NCBI RefSeq assembly: GCF_028993635.1
Contig: NZ_CP118631.1
Coordinates: 4,960,001 to 5,024,000 of the forward strand
Length of the DNA stretch: 64,000 nucleotides
Origin: Mucilaginibacter sp. SJ
GTDB taxonomy: Bacteria > Bacteroidota > Bacteroidia > Sphingobacteriales > Sphingobacteriaceae
Reading direction: 5' to 3'
Shown: in pieces, positions 1-8,019 of the stretch
How positions within the stretch are numbered: the first letter of the stretch is position 1
Layout: every line of letters begins with the position of its first letter
Translations under genes and position numbers: made by a program
The notes under the pieces: model-generated
The model's input: the letters and a program-made list of their open reading frames with translations, nothing else
Databases searched by the model: none
What the model was told of the DNA's origin: nothing

Positions 1-1
1 T

Positions 2-235
2 TTTAAAACTATAGCGTCTCAAAACCAGGGGCTCGGGGATATAGCCGCCTTTATACAACACACCAATTTAAAGCAAAACAACAGGCGTAAATTGCTGCTG
101 ACCGAAAAAGTATACAAACTTATTCAACAAAAAATGATGACTGGAATCGATAAAAAAAAGCTTCAGCTTGATATAGCTAAAGCTTTGGAGGCCGGAAATT
201 TTAACCTGTATAGTTTTGTGGATACTTATGTATAG
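2..235 (+). CDS. C-terminal end of a MeaB/ArgK-like P-loop GTPase (partial)
   Basis: The window opens inside this gene; only the last 77 codons are present, ending in TAG. The visible peptide begins FKTIASQNQGLGDIAAFI and continues with RRKLLLTEKVYKLIQQK. This resembles the C-terminal helical and dimerisation part of MeaB-type GTPases, which chaperone methylmalonyl-CoA mutase. The KT-A--N-G pattern corresponds to the end of the G domain in that family. The nucleotide-binding motifs are outside the window, so the assignment rests on tail resemblance only. It converges on pepP with about 70 bp between the stops. Confidence 0.5.
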   Translation, partial: FKTIASQNQGLGDIAAFIQHTNLKQNNRRKLLLTEKVYKLIQQKMMTGIDKKKLQLDIAKALEAGNFNLYSFVDTYV

Positions 236-305
236 TTATTTGATAGCTTAATGTAAAAAAAAATACAGATGGAGCTTTTTTGTTTATATAAATTTAAGGT
301 GAGTT

Positions 306-1595
306 TTAACTGTTCATAATTTCTTCAATGTGTTCTGCTTCAACCGGGATGCTGCCCATTAAATCTATATTACCGGTGCTGGTAATGAGGATATTGTTTT
401 CGAGGCGGATACCCAACCCCTCTGCTGCAATGTAAATTCCTGGCTCGCAGGTTAGTATATTCCCTGCCTCAAAAGGTTTATATCGGCTTGCATAGTCATG
501 AACATCCAGGCCCAGGTGATGCGAGGTGCCATGCATGAAGTATTTTTTATACAGTGGTGCGTTCTTATCCTGTTTTTCAACATCATGCCTGTCAAGCAAG
601 CCCAGGCTGATAAGTTCTCCCGTCATGATTTTACCAACTTCCTCCTGGTAGTCATTCCATATGGTGCCTGCCACAATGAGTTTTGTAGCTTCCCGCATCA
701 CCTTTAAAACGGCATTATAAACCTGGCGCTGACGCTCAGTGAAACGGCCGCTAACTGGTATTGACCGGGTCATATCAGCATTATAGTTGCCATATTCGGC
801 ACCAAAATCAAGCAGTATTACATCACCCTTGTTACATACCTGGTTATTATCATTATAATGTAGCACAATAGCGTTGGCGCCCGAAGCAATAATGGGATTG
901 TAAGCATGGCCCGTAGCACGCTGCCTGATGAATTCATGAATAATCTCAGCTTCAATTTCATACTCGGTTACACCGGGTTTGATATATTTTAAAATACGTA
1001 CAAAAGCATCACGTGTAATATCACAGGCTTTTTGTGTGAGCTCTATTTCGATATCTGACTTTATTACCCTGAGATCGCGTAAAATTGGCGCCGAACGGGT
1101 GTAATTATGAAGCGGGTACTTTAATTTAAGAGCTTCATACATGCGGTAATCGCGATATGGAACAGTATGGGCGTACCTGTCATTTTCATTAGTGTTGATG
1201 TAAATATTTTCGCTATAGTTAATAATGCTATGGAGTATGGTATCATATTCATTCAGCCAAAAAATACTTTCAATGCCCGATGCTTCGCGTGCTTCCTCTT
1301 TAGTGTATTTGTGGCCCTCCCAAATGGCTATATGTTCGTTGGTTTGTCTTAAAAAAAGTACTTCTCTGTATGCTTTATTAGGACAATCGGGGTACAAAAC
1401 CAGGATGCTTTGTTCCTGATCAATGCCCGTTAGGTAAAAAAAATCCGGGTTTTGTTTAAACATAAATGCCTGATCACCACTGCGCGGGAACTCGTCATTG
1501 GCATGAAAAATAGCGATTGAATTGGGTTTTGTTCTTGAAACGAAATTTTTTCTATTATTTGTAAATAAGCTATTTTTTATCGGCAGATATTTCAT
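306..1595 (-). CDS. pepP: Xaa-Pro aminopeptidase (aminopeptidase P, M24B)
   Basis: A cytoplasmic dinuclear-metal peptidase that removes an N-terminal residue preceding proline. At 429 residues it has the usual length, with an N-terminal AMP_N domain (about 1-150) followed by a pita-bread catalytic domain. The five metal ligands of the family are visible: D263 in LLDFGAEY, D274 in NADMTRS, H359 in HGTSHHLGLDVHD, E394 in CEPGIYI and E409 in RLENN. The histidine-rich substrate loop is also intact. It is divergent from the OmpA-like gene with a 148 bp gap and has no signal peptide. It appears intact and complete. Confidence 0.95.
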   Translation of the reverse strand: MKYLPIKNSLFTNNRKNFVSRTKPNSIAIFHANDEFPRSGDQAFMFKQNPDFFYLTGIDQEQSILVLYPDCPNKAYREVLFLRQTNEHIAIWEGHKYTKEEAREASGIESIFWLNEYDTILHSIINYSENIYINTNENDRYAHTVPYRDYRMYEALKLKYPLHNYTRSAPILRDLRVIKSDIEIELTQKACDITRDAFVRILKYIKPGVTEYEIEAEIIHEFIRQRATGHAYNPIIASGANAIVLHYNDNNQVCNKGDVILLDFGAEYGNYNADMTRSIPVSGRFTERQRQVYNAVLKVMREATKLIVAGTIWNDYQEEVGKIMTGELISLGLLDRHDVEKQDKNAPLYKKYFMHGTSHHLGLDVHDYASRYKPFEAGNILTCEPGIYIAAEGLGIRLENNILITSTGNIDLMGSIPVEAEHIEEIMNS

Positions 1596-1670
1596 ATTTA
1601 TCGGTTGAATATTTTATTAAATCATTTTTTTTTAGTTATTTGTGTAACTATTACAATTTTTGGAACAATG

Positions 1671-1705
1671 TTTGGTCATGGATTCAAACATAATTACTAA
1701 ATTTG
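1671..1705 (+). promoter_or_regulatory. Candidate Bacteroidota promoter for the OmpA-like gene
   Basis: TTTG at 1671-1674 and a perfect TAnnTTTG box, TAAATTTG, at 1698-1705. The 23 nt spacer is at the long end for this promoter class. Transcription would start near 1710, giving a leader of about 33 nt. Confidence 0.5.
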
Positions 1706-1743
1706 AAAAAAATCACAATTAAAATCGTTTAATCTTAAAAACT

Positions 1744-3108
1744 ATGAATTATTCTACATTAAAGAAAACAGTCGCATTGTCATTTGCTTCTTTGATGGTT
1801 GCAGGTTTGGCGAACGCGCAAACCGATTCAACCAAAACAACGGCAACTACAACGTCATCTGAAACCTCAACCGCTAAGGTATTTGGTGGTTTAGGCCAGT
1901 ACAGGAAATTTAGCATTGGTGTAAATGGTGGTGTTACCTCACAATCATTAGCAACCGGTGGTTCAAGCGATTTCCAAAAGAAAAAACTTAGCCTTGGTTA
2001 TGGTATTTCATTGAAAGAGCAATTAGCACATTCTTTTGCTTTACAATTAGACCTGAACGGCGGTAAAATTAAAGGCGAAAATGATGGTACCGGCGGTACT
2101 TATCGTGATAGTTATGTTAGCTATGATACCAAATTTTGGCAGGGAAGCTTAAGTGCGGTTGTTAACGTTGCTACTATCGATTTCATTCGTCGTAAAAATG
2201 CTGTTAACTTCTACTTTAAAGGTGGTTTTGGTTTAGCGATGTACGATCCAACTATTACAAGGATTAACAATGGAACCCAAGTAACCGGTCATTTCAAAAA
2301 CAACGGTACTGATGGTACCCATTACGTAAAGGAATTGGTTATCCCTGTAGGTGCAGGTGTGAAATTCCGTTTAAGCGATGCCGTTGCTTTAGATTTAGGT
2401 TATACTCAAAATTATGTTGACGGTGATAACCTTGATGGTTTCAATAGGAAGTATCCTACTAAAGACCACTACTCATACGGTTACGCTGGTTTAGAATTCA
2501 CTTTAGGTTCAAAATCAAAGCCAGTATTGGAGTGGGTTAACCCGGTTGCTATGATGTATGACGAACTGTATGATGCAGCTTTGCGTCAGGAAGTTGAAGC
2601 TTTAAAAGGCCGTGTTGCTAACGTTGAAACTGCTGTTAACGACCTGAAAAAAGACTCTGACGGTGACGGTGTTGCTGATCAGTTTGACAAATGCCCAGGT
2701 ACTGCTGCAGGTAGCGTAGTTGATGGTTCTGGTTGCGTTATCGTATTCCCTAAAGCTGATTCAACTGCTGCTCCGGCTGCTACTGCTTACTCAAACATCC
2801 AGTTTGAATTTGACAGCTCAGTATTACGTACTTCATCTTACCCAGTGTTAGATGCAACTTCAGCTGATTTGCGTTCATCTGGTTCAGCTGTTGAAGTTGA
2901 CGGTTTCGCTTCATCTGAAGGTACTGCTGCTCACAACTTATCTTTATCAAAAGACCGTGCTAACTCAGTAAAAACTTACTTAGTTAACTCTGGTGTTGAT
3001 GCTAAGAAAGTGAAAGTAAAAGGTTACGGTGAAACTAACCCAATTGCTGACAACTCAACTGAAGAAGGCCGCGTACTTAACCGTCGTGTTCAATTCAAAA
3101 AGAAATAA
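1744..3108 (+). CDS. OmpA-family outer membrane protein with TSP3-like linker
   Basis: A major outer-membrane protein that probably tethers the outer membrane to peptidoglycan. It has 454 residues. Residues 1-26 form a signal peptide ending NAQ. A Gly/aromatic-rich beta-barrel region follows (about 45-255). A calcium-binding thrombospondin-3-like segment (DSDGDGVADQFDKCPG, about 303-318) leads into a C-terminal OmpA peptidoglycan-binding domain (about 345-454), with NIQFEFDSS, the GFASSEG segment and the terminal NRRVQF. Codon use is strongly biased, with many GCT, GGT and TCA codons, as expected for a highly expressed gene. It has its own promoter and a strong terminator, so it is monocistronic. 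Its specific ligand is not deducible. Confidence 0.9.
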   Translation: MNYSTLKKTVALSFASLMVAGLANAQTDSTKTTATTTSSETSTAKVFGGLGQYRKFSIGVNGGVTSQSLATGGSSDFQKKKLSLGYGISLKEQLAHSFALQLDLNGGKIKGENDGTGGTYRDSYVSYDTKFWQGSLSAVVNVATIDFIRRKNAVNFYFKGGFGLAMYDPTITRINNGTQVTGHFKNNGTDGTHYVKELVIPVGAGVKFRLSDAVALDLGYTQNYVDGDNLDGFNRKYPTKDHYSYGYAGLEFTLGSKSKPVLEWVNPVAMMYDELYDAALRQEVEALKGRVANVETAVNDLKKDSDGDGVADQFDKCPGTAAGSVVDGSGCVIVFPKADSTAAPAATAYSNIQFEFDSSVLRTSSYPVLDATSADLRSSGSAVEVDGFASSEGTAAHNLSLSKDRANSVKTYLVNSGVDAKKVKVKGYGETNPIADNSTEEGRVLNRRVQFKKK

Positions 3109-3130
3109 TATTTGATTAAATATTGTTTGC

Positions 3131-3166
3131 GAAGGCTCCGGATAACCCGGAGCCTTCTTTATTTTA
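3131..3166 (+). terminator. Rho-independent terminator of the OmpA-like gene
   Basis: A perfect 11 bp stem (GAAGGCTCCGG and its complement) with a 5 nt loop, followed by TTTATTTT, 22 nt after the stop codon. Confidence 0.9.
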
Positions 3167-3233
3167 TAAGGTTTTGTATTTGATAGCCATACCTTATATA
3201 ATAGCTATAGGTTTACAGAGGCAAAATTTTATG

Positions 3234-3241
3234 TAAGTTTG
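3234..3241 (+). promoter_or_regulatory. Candidate -7 element for the small membrane protein-ridA pair
   Basis: A perfect TAnnTTTG match (TAAGTTTG) ends only 4 nt before the ATG of the 47-codon gene, so the mRNA would be leaderless or nearly so. I see no TTTG -33 box at the expected distance. Confidence 0.45.
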
Positions 3242-3245
3242 TGTA

Positions 3246-3389
3246 ATGTATTTCTTCAGAAAAAAAGACCCTAACAGACCTGATAATTTTAATTTGAGGG
3301 TAATGCATTTTATCAATGCATTGGCTATAATTATGTTCCTGGCCGGGATTATCTGGAAACTGGTACAGGTATTTATACTTAAAAAATGA
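3246..3389 (+). CDS. Small single-pass membrane protein, 47 aa, coupled to ridA
   Basis: A short gene encoding a basic N-terminus (MYFFRKKDPNRPDNFNLRV) and one hydrophobic segment (about residues 21-44, INALAIIMFLAGIIW). It ends in LKK and would give a small inner-membrane protein. Its TGA overlaps the ridA start as ATGA (3386-3389), typical of translational coupling, and a TAAGTTTG promoter box sits just upstream. An alternative start at Met20 would leave only a 28-residue hydrophobic peptide. I recognise no family. The composition, the overlap and the promoter position support it as a real gene; its function is unknown. Confidence 0.6.
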   Translation: MYFFRKKDPNRPDNFNLRVMHFINALAIIMFLAGIIWKLVQVFILKK

Positions 3390-3763
3390 AAACAATCATC
3401 AATACCAACAATGCACCTGCCCCTATAGGGCCATATAGCCAGGCTACTTTAGCCGGCGGTTTTTTATTTGTTTCGGGCCAGATTCCTATCGATCCGCTAA
3501 GCGGCGAACTTATCGGCAGTGACATCAAAGCTGAGGCTGCGCAGGTAATGGAAAATATCAAAGCTATTTTAACCGAAGCCGGTTTAGGTTTCGATAACAT
3601 AGTAAAAACCAGTATCTTCTTAACCGATCTGCAAAATTTCGTACAGGTTAACGAAGTTTACGGAACCTATTTTACTGCCGATTTTCCGGCCCGAGAAACT
3701 ATCCAGGTTTCAGCTTTGCCTAAGGGAGTAAATGTTGAGATCTCGGTTATCGCGGTTAAATAA
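3386..3763 (+). CDS. ridA: RidA family 2-iminobutanoate/2-iminopropanoate deaminase
   Basis: A cytoplasmic trimeric enamine/imine deaminase that hydrolyses reactive intermediates made by PLP-dependent threonine and serine dehydratases. The 125-residue protein matches the family along its full length: N-terminal APAPIGPYSQA, central VSGQIPIDP, and the active-site end PARETIQVSALPKGVNVEI. R103 and E118 occupy the substrate carboxylate-binding arginine and water-positioning glutamate of the E. coli enzyme. The start codon overlaps the stop of the upstream membrane protein gene, so the two are probably co-translated. A repeat-filled gap of 378 bp follows. Confidence 0.95.
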   Translation: MKTIINTNNAPAPIGPYSQATLAGGFLFVSGQIPIDPLSGELIGSDIKAEAAQVMENIKAILTEAGLGFDNIVKTSIFLTDLQNFVQVNEVYGTYFTADFPARETIQVSALPKGVNVEISVIAVK

Positions 3764-3770
3764 TATTTTG

Positions 3771-4052
3771 ATTTCGGAATTCGGATTTTCGATTTCAGGA
3801 TTTATTGGATTCTTTTAGCATCCTGTAAATTCCTAAATTCTGATTCGGACTAAACGCGTTAGGGATAGAAGCGGGTACAAGCCTGCGGCCTAAGGCCTGC
3901 AAGCGTATGAGCGGATAGCCCGGCCGCAGGCAACGCCCCGGTGTTGATTTCGGAATTGGTACTTTCGATTTCGGATTTTGAATAATCGGGGTCTGGATCA
4001 AATTGATTGAAGGGTTCATTGGTTTCTCTTTGCATTCTGTAAATTCTTCAAT
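3771..4052 (+). repeat. Intergenic repeat cluster between ridA and recG
   Basis: This gap carries no gene. It holds two copies of a TTTCGGA/TTTCGATTTC word block (about 3771-3797 and 3949-3978). Each is followed by an AT-rich block resembling CATTCTGTAAATTCTTCAAT (about 3817-3846 and 4034-4052). Related blocks recur at 15827-15998 and 23767-23880, and the TTTCGGAT words recur at 41114-41220. A GC-rich core (3851-3940) separates the two copies. Confidence 0.7.
3851..3940 (+). other. GC-rich structured element of unknown function
   Basis: A GC-rich island in an AT-rich gap. It begins ACGCGTTAGGGATAGAAGCG, contains a perfect 10 bp inverted repeat (GCCTGCGGCC at 3881-3890 with its complement at 3922-3931), and has GAGCGGATAGCCCGG between the arms. 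The TAGGGATAGAAGC...GAGCGGATAGCCCG pair looks like a recurring Bacteroidota intergenic motif I have seen before. I cannot attach a name or function to it. Confidence 0.5.
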
Positions 4053-4061
4053 TTAGCTTTG
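4029..4061 (+). promoter_or_regulatory. Bacteroidota-type promoter of recG
   Basis: TTTG (4029-4032), a 21 nt spacer, and TAGCTTTG (4054-4061). Both boxes match consensus. The predicted leader is about 75 nt. The -33 box lies inside the end of the intergenic repeat. Confidence 0.65.
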
Positions 4062-4141
4062 TCAAGTATTATCATTTTTAAAAACAGCACAATCTATAAT
4101 TCTCCAACTACCACAGACAGAGACTTAAATTGCTATAATCA

Positions 4142-6241
4142 ATGAACCCTTTTCAAACCCCACTTGTATATTTAAAAGGTGTAGGCCAGTCGAGGGCCGA
4201 GGTTTTGAAAAAGGAACTTGAACTGCACACCTTTGAAGATCTGTTGCGCCATTTCCCGTTCAGGTATATTGACCGTACCCGCTTTTACAAGGTACGGGAG
4301 ATTCGCGAAGAACTGCCTTATGTACAGGTGCTTGCCCGGATTATCAACAAAGAAATTGTTGGCGAAAAGCAAAGCCGCCGCCTGGTGGTAAAAGCCAAAG
4401 ATGATACTGGTATTATTGAGCTGGTATGGTTTAAGGGCATTAACTGGATAGAGAAAACCATTATCCCCGGTAAAGTTTATACCCTGTTTGGTAAGCCAGG
4501 CTTTTTTAACATGATGCCACAGATGGCGCATCCCGAAATGGAGTTATATATGCCGGGTGCCCAAAAACAGGGCAACCTATCCTTACAACCTGTTTACAAC
4601 TCAACAGAAAAGCTCAAACAGTTTTCGCTGGATAGCAAAGGGATTCAAAAACTTACCGCTGTATTGCTTGATCTGCATGCTAAGGACATCCGCGAAAACC
4701 TGCCTTTATACATTATAAACCAGTTTAAACTCCTGAACCGGGCCGATGCTTACCGCAACATTCATTTCCCGGCTGATGCTACACTTCTTAATGAAGCATT
4801 ACACCGTTTGAAGTTTGAAGAGTTGTTTCTGCTTCAGCTTAAATTACTTAAAAATAAACTGCTTCATACGCAAAAGTTTAAAGGGAATGTATTTGATAAA
4901 GTTGGTGATTATTTTAATGAGTTTTATCATCACAAGCTGCCTTTTACCTTAACCGATCCGCAGAAGCGGGTGCTGAAGGAGATAAGACAGGATACCCAAC
5001 GGGGCATACAAATGAATCGTCTGCTTCAAGGTGATGTGGGCAGCGGTAAAACCGTAGTAGCGCTGATGAGCATGTTAATAGCTATTGATAATGGTTTCCA
5101 AACCTGTATTATGGCTCCTACCGAGATCCTGGCCAACCAGCATTATCAAACCATTAAAAGCCTCGTGGGCGATGATTTCATTGAAGTAGCCTTATTAACC
5201 GGTTCAACCAGGCAAAAGGACCGTAAGGTATTGCATCAGAAGCTTGAAGAAGGTATACTTAAAATACTGGTTGGCACACACGCCCTTATTGAAGACAAAG
5301 TACAGTTTAAAAATCTTGGCTTTGTGGTAATTGATGAACAACACCGCTTTGGTGTGGAGCAGCGGGCCAAACTTTGGCGAAAAAACGCTGTTCCGCCGCA
5401 TATATTGGTGATGACGGCTACACCTATCCCCCGTACACTGGCCATGACACTATATGGCGACCTTGATGTGTCAGTTATTGACCAGTTGCCGGCCGGGCGT
5501 AAGCCTATCCAAACGGTTCATTTTTATGAAAATCAGCGCTTGCGGATGTTTGGTTTTATGAAACGGGAGATAGCATTGGACAGGCAGATCTATGTAGTAT
5601 ATCCGCTGATCCAGGAAAGTGAAAAGCTCGACCTTAAAAACCTGCAGGACGGTATCGAGGCCATGTCGCGCGAGTTTCCGCTGCCTGACTACCGGCTTAG
5701 TATTGTACACGGCAAAATGAAGCCTGCCGAGAAAGATTTTGAAATGCAGCGTTTTATTAAAGGCGAAACGCAGATCATGGTGGCCACTACCGTAATAGAA
5801 GTAGGGGTAAACGTACCAAATGCTTCGGTGATGATCATTGAAAATGCCGAGCGTTTTGGGCTATCGCAATTGCACCAGCTAAGAGGCCGGGTTGGGCGCG
5901 GGGCGGAACAATCCTATTGTATTTTGATGAGCAGTCACAAATTGAGCAACGACGGCAAGATCAGGCTGGACACCATGGTAAAAACCAACAATGGTTTTGA
6001 AATTTCGGAGATAGATCTGCAGTTGCGGGGGCCCGGCAATATTGAAGGCACCCAGCAAAGTGGCGTAGTTGATCTGAAACTGGCCAACCTGGCTACCGAT
6101 CAGGAGTTACTTTTCAAGGTACGCAAATGTGTTGAAACCATTTTTGAAAAAGACCCGCAACTGGCGCATCCTGAAAACCAGATTTTGCATCATGCCTTTG
6201 AAGTAAAGAACGCAGGGTTGAGTTGGGATAAGATATCTTAA
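4142..6241 (+). CDS. recG: ATP-dependent DNA helicase RecG
   Basis: A branched-DNA helicase that regresses stalled forks and processes recombination intermediates. The 699 residues are full length. A wedge/OB-fold domain (about 1-230) begins LVYLKGVGQSRAEVLKKE. Two RecA-like motor domains follow, with Walker A GDVGSGKT (297-304), the DEQH box (398-401), MTATPIPRT, and motif VI QLRGRVGRG. The C-terminal LRGPGNIEGTQQSG segment is typical of RecG. A consensus promoter lies 80 bp upstream. It is probably monocistronic, because a repeat-like element and a new promoter follow it. Nothing is missing. Confidence 0.97.
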   Translation: MNPFQTPLVYLKGVGQSRAEVLKKELELHTFEDLLRHFPFRYIDRTRFYKVREIREELPYVQVLARIINKEIVGEKQSRRLVVKAKDDTGIIELVWFKGINWIEKTIIPGKVYTLFGKPGFFNMMPQMAHPEMELYMPGAQKQGNLSLQPVYNSTEKLKQFSLDSKGIQKLTAVLLDLHAKDIRENLPLYIINQFKLLNRADAYRNIHFPADATLLNEALHRLKFEELFLLQLKLLKNKLLHTQKFKGNVFDKVGDYFNEFYHHKLPFTLTDPQKRVLKEIRQDTQRGIQMNRLLQGDVGSGKTVVALMSMLIAIDNGFQTCIMAPTEILANQHYQTIKSLVGDDFIEVALLTGSTRQKDRKVLHQKLEEGILKILVGTHALIEDKVQFKNLGFVVIDEQHRFGVEQRAKLWRKNAVPPHILVMTATPIPRTLAMTLYGDLDVSVIDQLPAGRKPIQTVHFYENQRLRMFGFMKREIALDRQIYVVYPLIQESEKLDLKNLQDGIEAMSREFPLPDYRLSIVHGKMKPAEKDFEMQRFIKGETQIMVATTVIEVGVNVPNASVMIIENAERFGLSQLHQLRGRVGRGAEQSYCILMSSHKLSNDGKIRLDTMVKTNNGFEISEIDLQLRGPGNIEGTQQSGVVDLKLANLATDQELLFKVRKCVETIFEKDPQLAHPENQILHHAFEVKNAGLSWDKIS

Positions 6242-6294
6242 GGGATTAATCGTCATCATTTTGCTTTTTTGTTTGTATGACGAGTAAAAACAGA

Positions 6295-6375
6295 TGTCAT
6301 GGGTTGGCTCTCGAAGCATGGTGGGGGCCTCTGCGCGCGACCCTTCGGCAGGCTCAGGAGGGCCAGGCCAGCCCA
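6295..6375 (+). repeat. REP-like palindromic element, copy 1 (degenerate)
   Basis: The gap between recG and the M28 peptidase gene holds TGTCAT, then TCGAAGCATGGTGGG, GGCCTCTGCGCGCGA, CTTCGGCAGGCTCAG and a GC-rich tail. The middle segment is nearly identical to 9388-9419, so this is a second copy of the element at 9371-9442. Its outer arms have diverged. Confidence 0.7.
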
Positions 6376-6468
6376 CCCCGTAGTTATTGGTTTTTTAGCG
6401 TTTTGTGGTTTGAATGCCTTCTTTTAATTATAGTTCCCGCCGCTCTTCGCTCTTTACTGCTCAAATAG

Positions 6469-6476
6469 TACATTTG
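6469..6476 (+). promoter_or_regulatory. Candidate -7 element for the M28 peptidase gene
   Basis: TACATTTG is a perfect TAnnTTTG match 25 nt before the ATG. No TTTG is present at 17-23 nt upstream. Confidence 0.45.
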
Positions 6477-6501
6477 TTAAAACTGATCTTACTATTTATA
6501 T

Positions 6502-7884
6502 ATGAAGAAATTTACTTTATTATTTTCTGTTGCTGCATTGCTGTGCACACAAGTTAAGGCACAGGACTCATTAGCTATCCGCAAAATGTATGACGAAGCA
6601 TTGGTTAACGGCCGGTGTTATGAAAATCTCCATTATTTGTGCAAAAACATAGGTCAGCGCCTCAGCGGCTCTGCCAATGCTCAAAAGGCTGTCGACTGGA
6701 GTAAAGAGCTGATGGATGGTTATGGTTTCGATAAAGTTTACCTGCAGGAAGTAATGGTGCCGCATTGGGTACGCGGAGCGAAAGAGGAGGCCGCTATTAT
6801 TGATGGCAAAACCCGCATCCCGGTACCAATTGTTGCCCTGGGTATGTCAATAGCAACGCCTAAAGCAGGTATTACAGCTAATGTTATCGAGGTTAACAGC
6901 ATAAAAGAACTTGAGGGTCTTGGCGAGAGTGTGGTGAAAGGAAAGATCGTTTTCTTTAACCGCGCGTTCGATCCGCGTTTTATTGAAACAGGTATGGCCT
7001 ACGGCACAGCAGGCGATCAGCGTTTTATGGGACCGGCCGTAGCCGCCAAACTTGGTGCAGCCGGTGTAATAGTACGTTCGCTTACTGAAATCATCGATGA
7101 TTATCCGCATACCGGCGCTACCCTTGCTGCACCGGGCAGCAAAATGATTCCGGCCGCGGCCATCTCTACAAAAGCAGCCAATAAGTTGAGCGCTATGCTT
7201 AAGTTGAGGAAATTCCCGGCGGCAAAATTATACTTTAAGCAAAATTGCGAGTTACTGCCTGATGTGAAATCATATAACGTTATTGGCGAAATAACCGGCT
7301 CTGAAAATCCTAACAAATTTATTACCGTTGGCGGCCACCTTGATTCATGGGATTTGGCCGAAGGTGCACATGACGACGGTACCGGAGTCATGCAGTCGGT
7401 TGAAGTATTGCGCATTTTTAAGGCAGTAGGTTATAAACCTAAAAACTCGGTACGCGCCGTGCTTTTCATGAACGAGGAGAATGGTCATAAAGGCGGCACT
7501 AAATACGCCGAACTGGCTGCCCAAAACAAGGAGCAACACATTGCGGCAATCGAAACAGACGAAGGCGGCTTTACGCCTCGTGGATTCAGCTTTGCCAATG
7601 TATCAAAAGATTTTATCAAAAAGGTAAACGATAACTTCAAATCAATACTGGAACCTTACGATGTTGACAAGTTGACCATAGGTGGTGCAGGAACTGATAT
7701 CGAGCCGATGAAAGAAACTTTACCAGGCGTAGTACTGATCGGCTTTCGCCCGGATTCACAACGATATTTCGACTTGCACCATACCGCTAAAGACGTTTTT
7801 GAAAACGTGAACAAACGTGAGCTTGAACTGGGTGCGGCTGGCATGGCAGCGTTAATTTATTTGATAGATCAGCACGGATTGTAA
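6502..7884 (+). CDS. Secreted M28 family zinc peptidase (carboxypeptidase Q-like)
   Basis: An exported metallopeptidase of 460 residues, probably releasing amino acids from peptides in the periplasm. Residues 1-21 are a signal peptide ending VKAQ. A protease-associated insert (about 130-250) interrupts the N-terminal part, as in plasma glutamate carboxypeptidase-type enzymes. The zinc site is readable: GGHLDSWD (first His), AHDDGTG (bridging Asp), MNEENGHKGG (catalytic Glu plus ligand Glu), ETDEGG (Asp ligand) and DLHHTAKD (final His). It is flanked by two repeat elements and looks monocistronic. Substrate specificity cannot be read from sequence. Confidence 0.9.
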   Translation: MKKFTLLFSVAALLCTQVKAQDSLAIRKMYDEALVNGRCYENLHYLCKNIGQRLSGSANAQKAVDWSKELMDGYGFDKVYLQEVMVPHWVRGAKEEAAIIDGKTRIPVPIVALGMSIATPKAGITANVIEVNSIKELEGLGESVVKGKIVFFNRAFDPRFIETGMAYGTAGDQRFMGPAVAAKLGAAGVIVRSLTEIIDDYPHTGATLAAPGSKMIPAAAISTKAANKLSAMLKLRKFPAAKLYFKQNCELLPDVKSYNVIGEITGSENPNKFITVGGHLDSWDLAEGAHDDGTGVMQSVEVLRIFKAVGYKPKNSVRAVLFMNEENGHKGGTKYAELAAQNKEQHIAAIETDEGGFTPRGFSFANVSKDFIKKVNDNFKSILEPYDVDKLTIGGAGTDIEPMKETLPGVVLIGFRPDSQRYFDLHHTAKDVFENVNKRELELGAAGMAALIYLIDQHGL

Positions 7885-7886
7885 GG

Positions 7887-7976
7887 AACCCTGATTTTTA
7901 GGATTAGAAGATGGGCGTGAACCCTGGCCATTTGTATAAAATTCATGATAATCCTCTAATCCTAAAAATCAAGGTT
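7887..7976 (+). repeat. Long inverted repeat after the M28 peptidase gene
   Basis: A 26 bp arm (7887-7912, containing TGATTTTTAGGATTAGA) pairs with 7951-7976 at 24 of 26 positions across a 38 nt loop. It could end the peptidase transcript. The right arm finishes 10 nt before the promoter box of the MFS gene. Confidence 0.8.
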
Positions 7977-7986
7977 CAAAAATAGC

Positions 7987-7994
7987 TACCTTTG
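7987..7994 (+). promoter_or_regulatory. Candidate -7 element for the MFS transporter gene
   Basis: TACCTTTG is a perfect TAnnTTTG match 25 nt upstream of the GTG start, giving a leader of about 20 nt. Confidence 0.5.
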
Positions 7995-8019
7995 CGGCAC
8001 ATCTAAAAAATAATAAATA

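Noticed and set aside
6277..6468. A 63-codon frame across the recG downstream gap
   Set aside because: It runs through the REP-like element and has no domain, promoter or composition typical of a gene.
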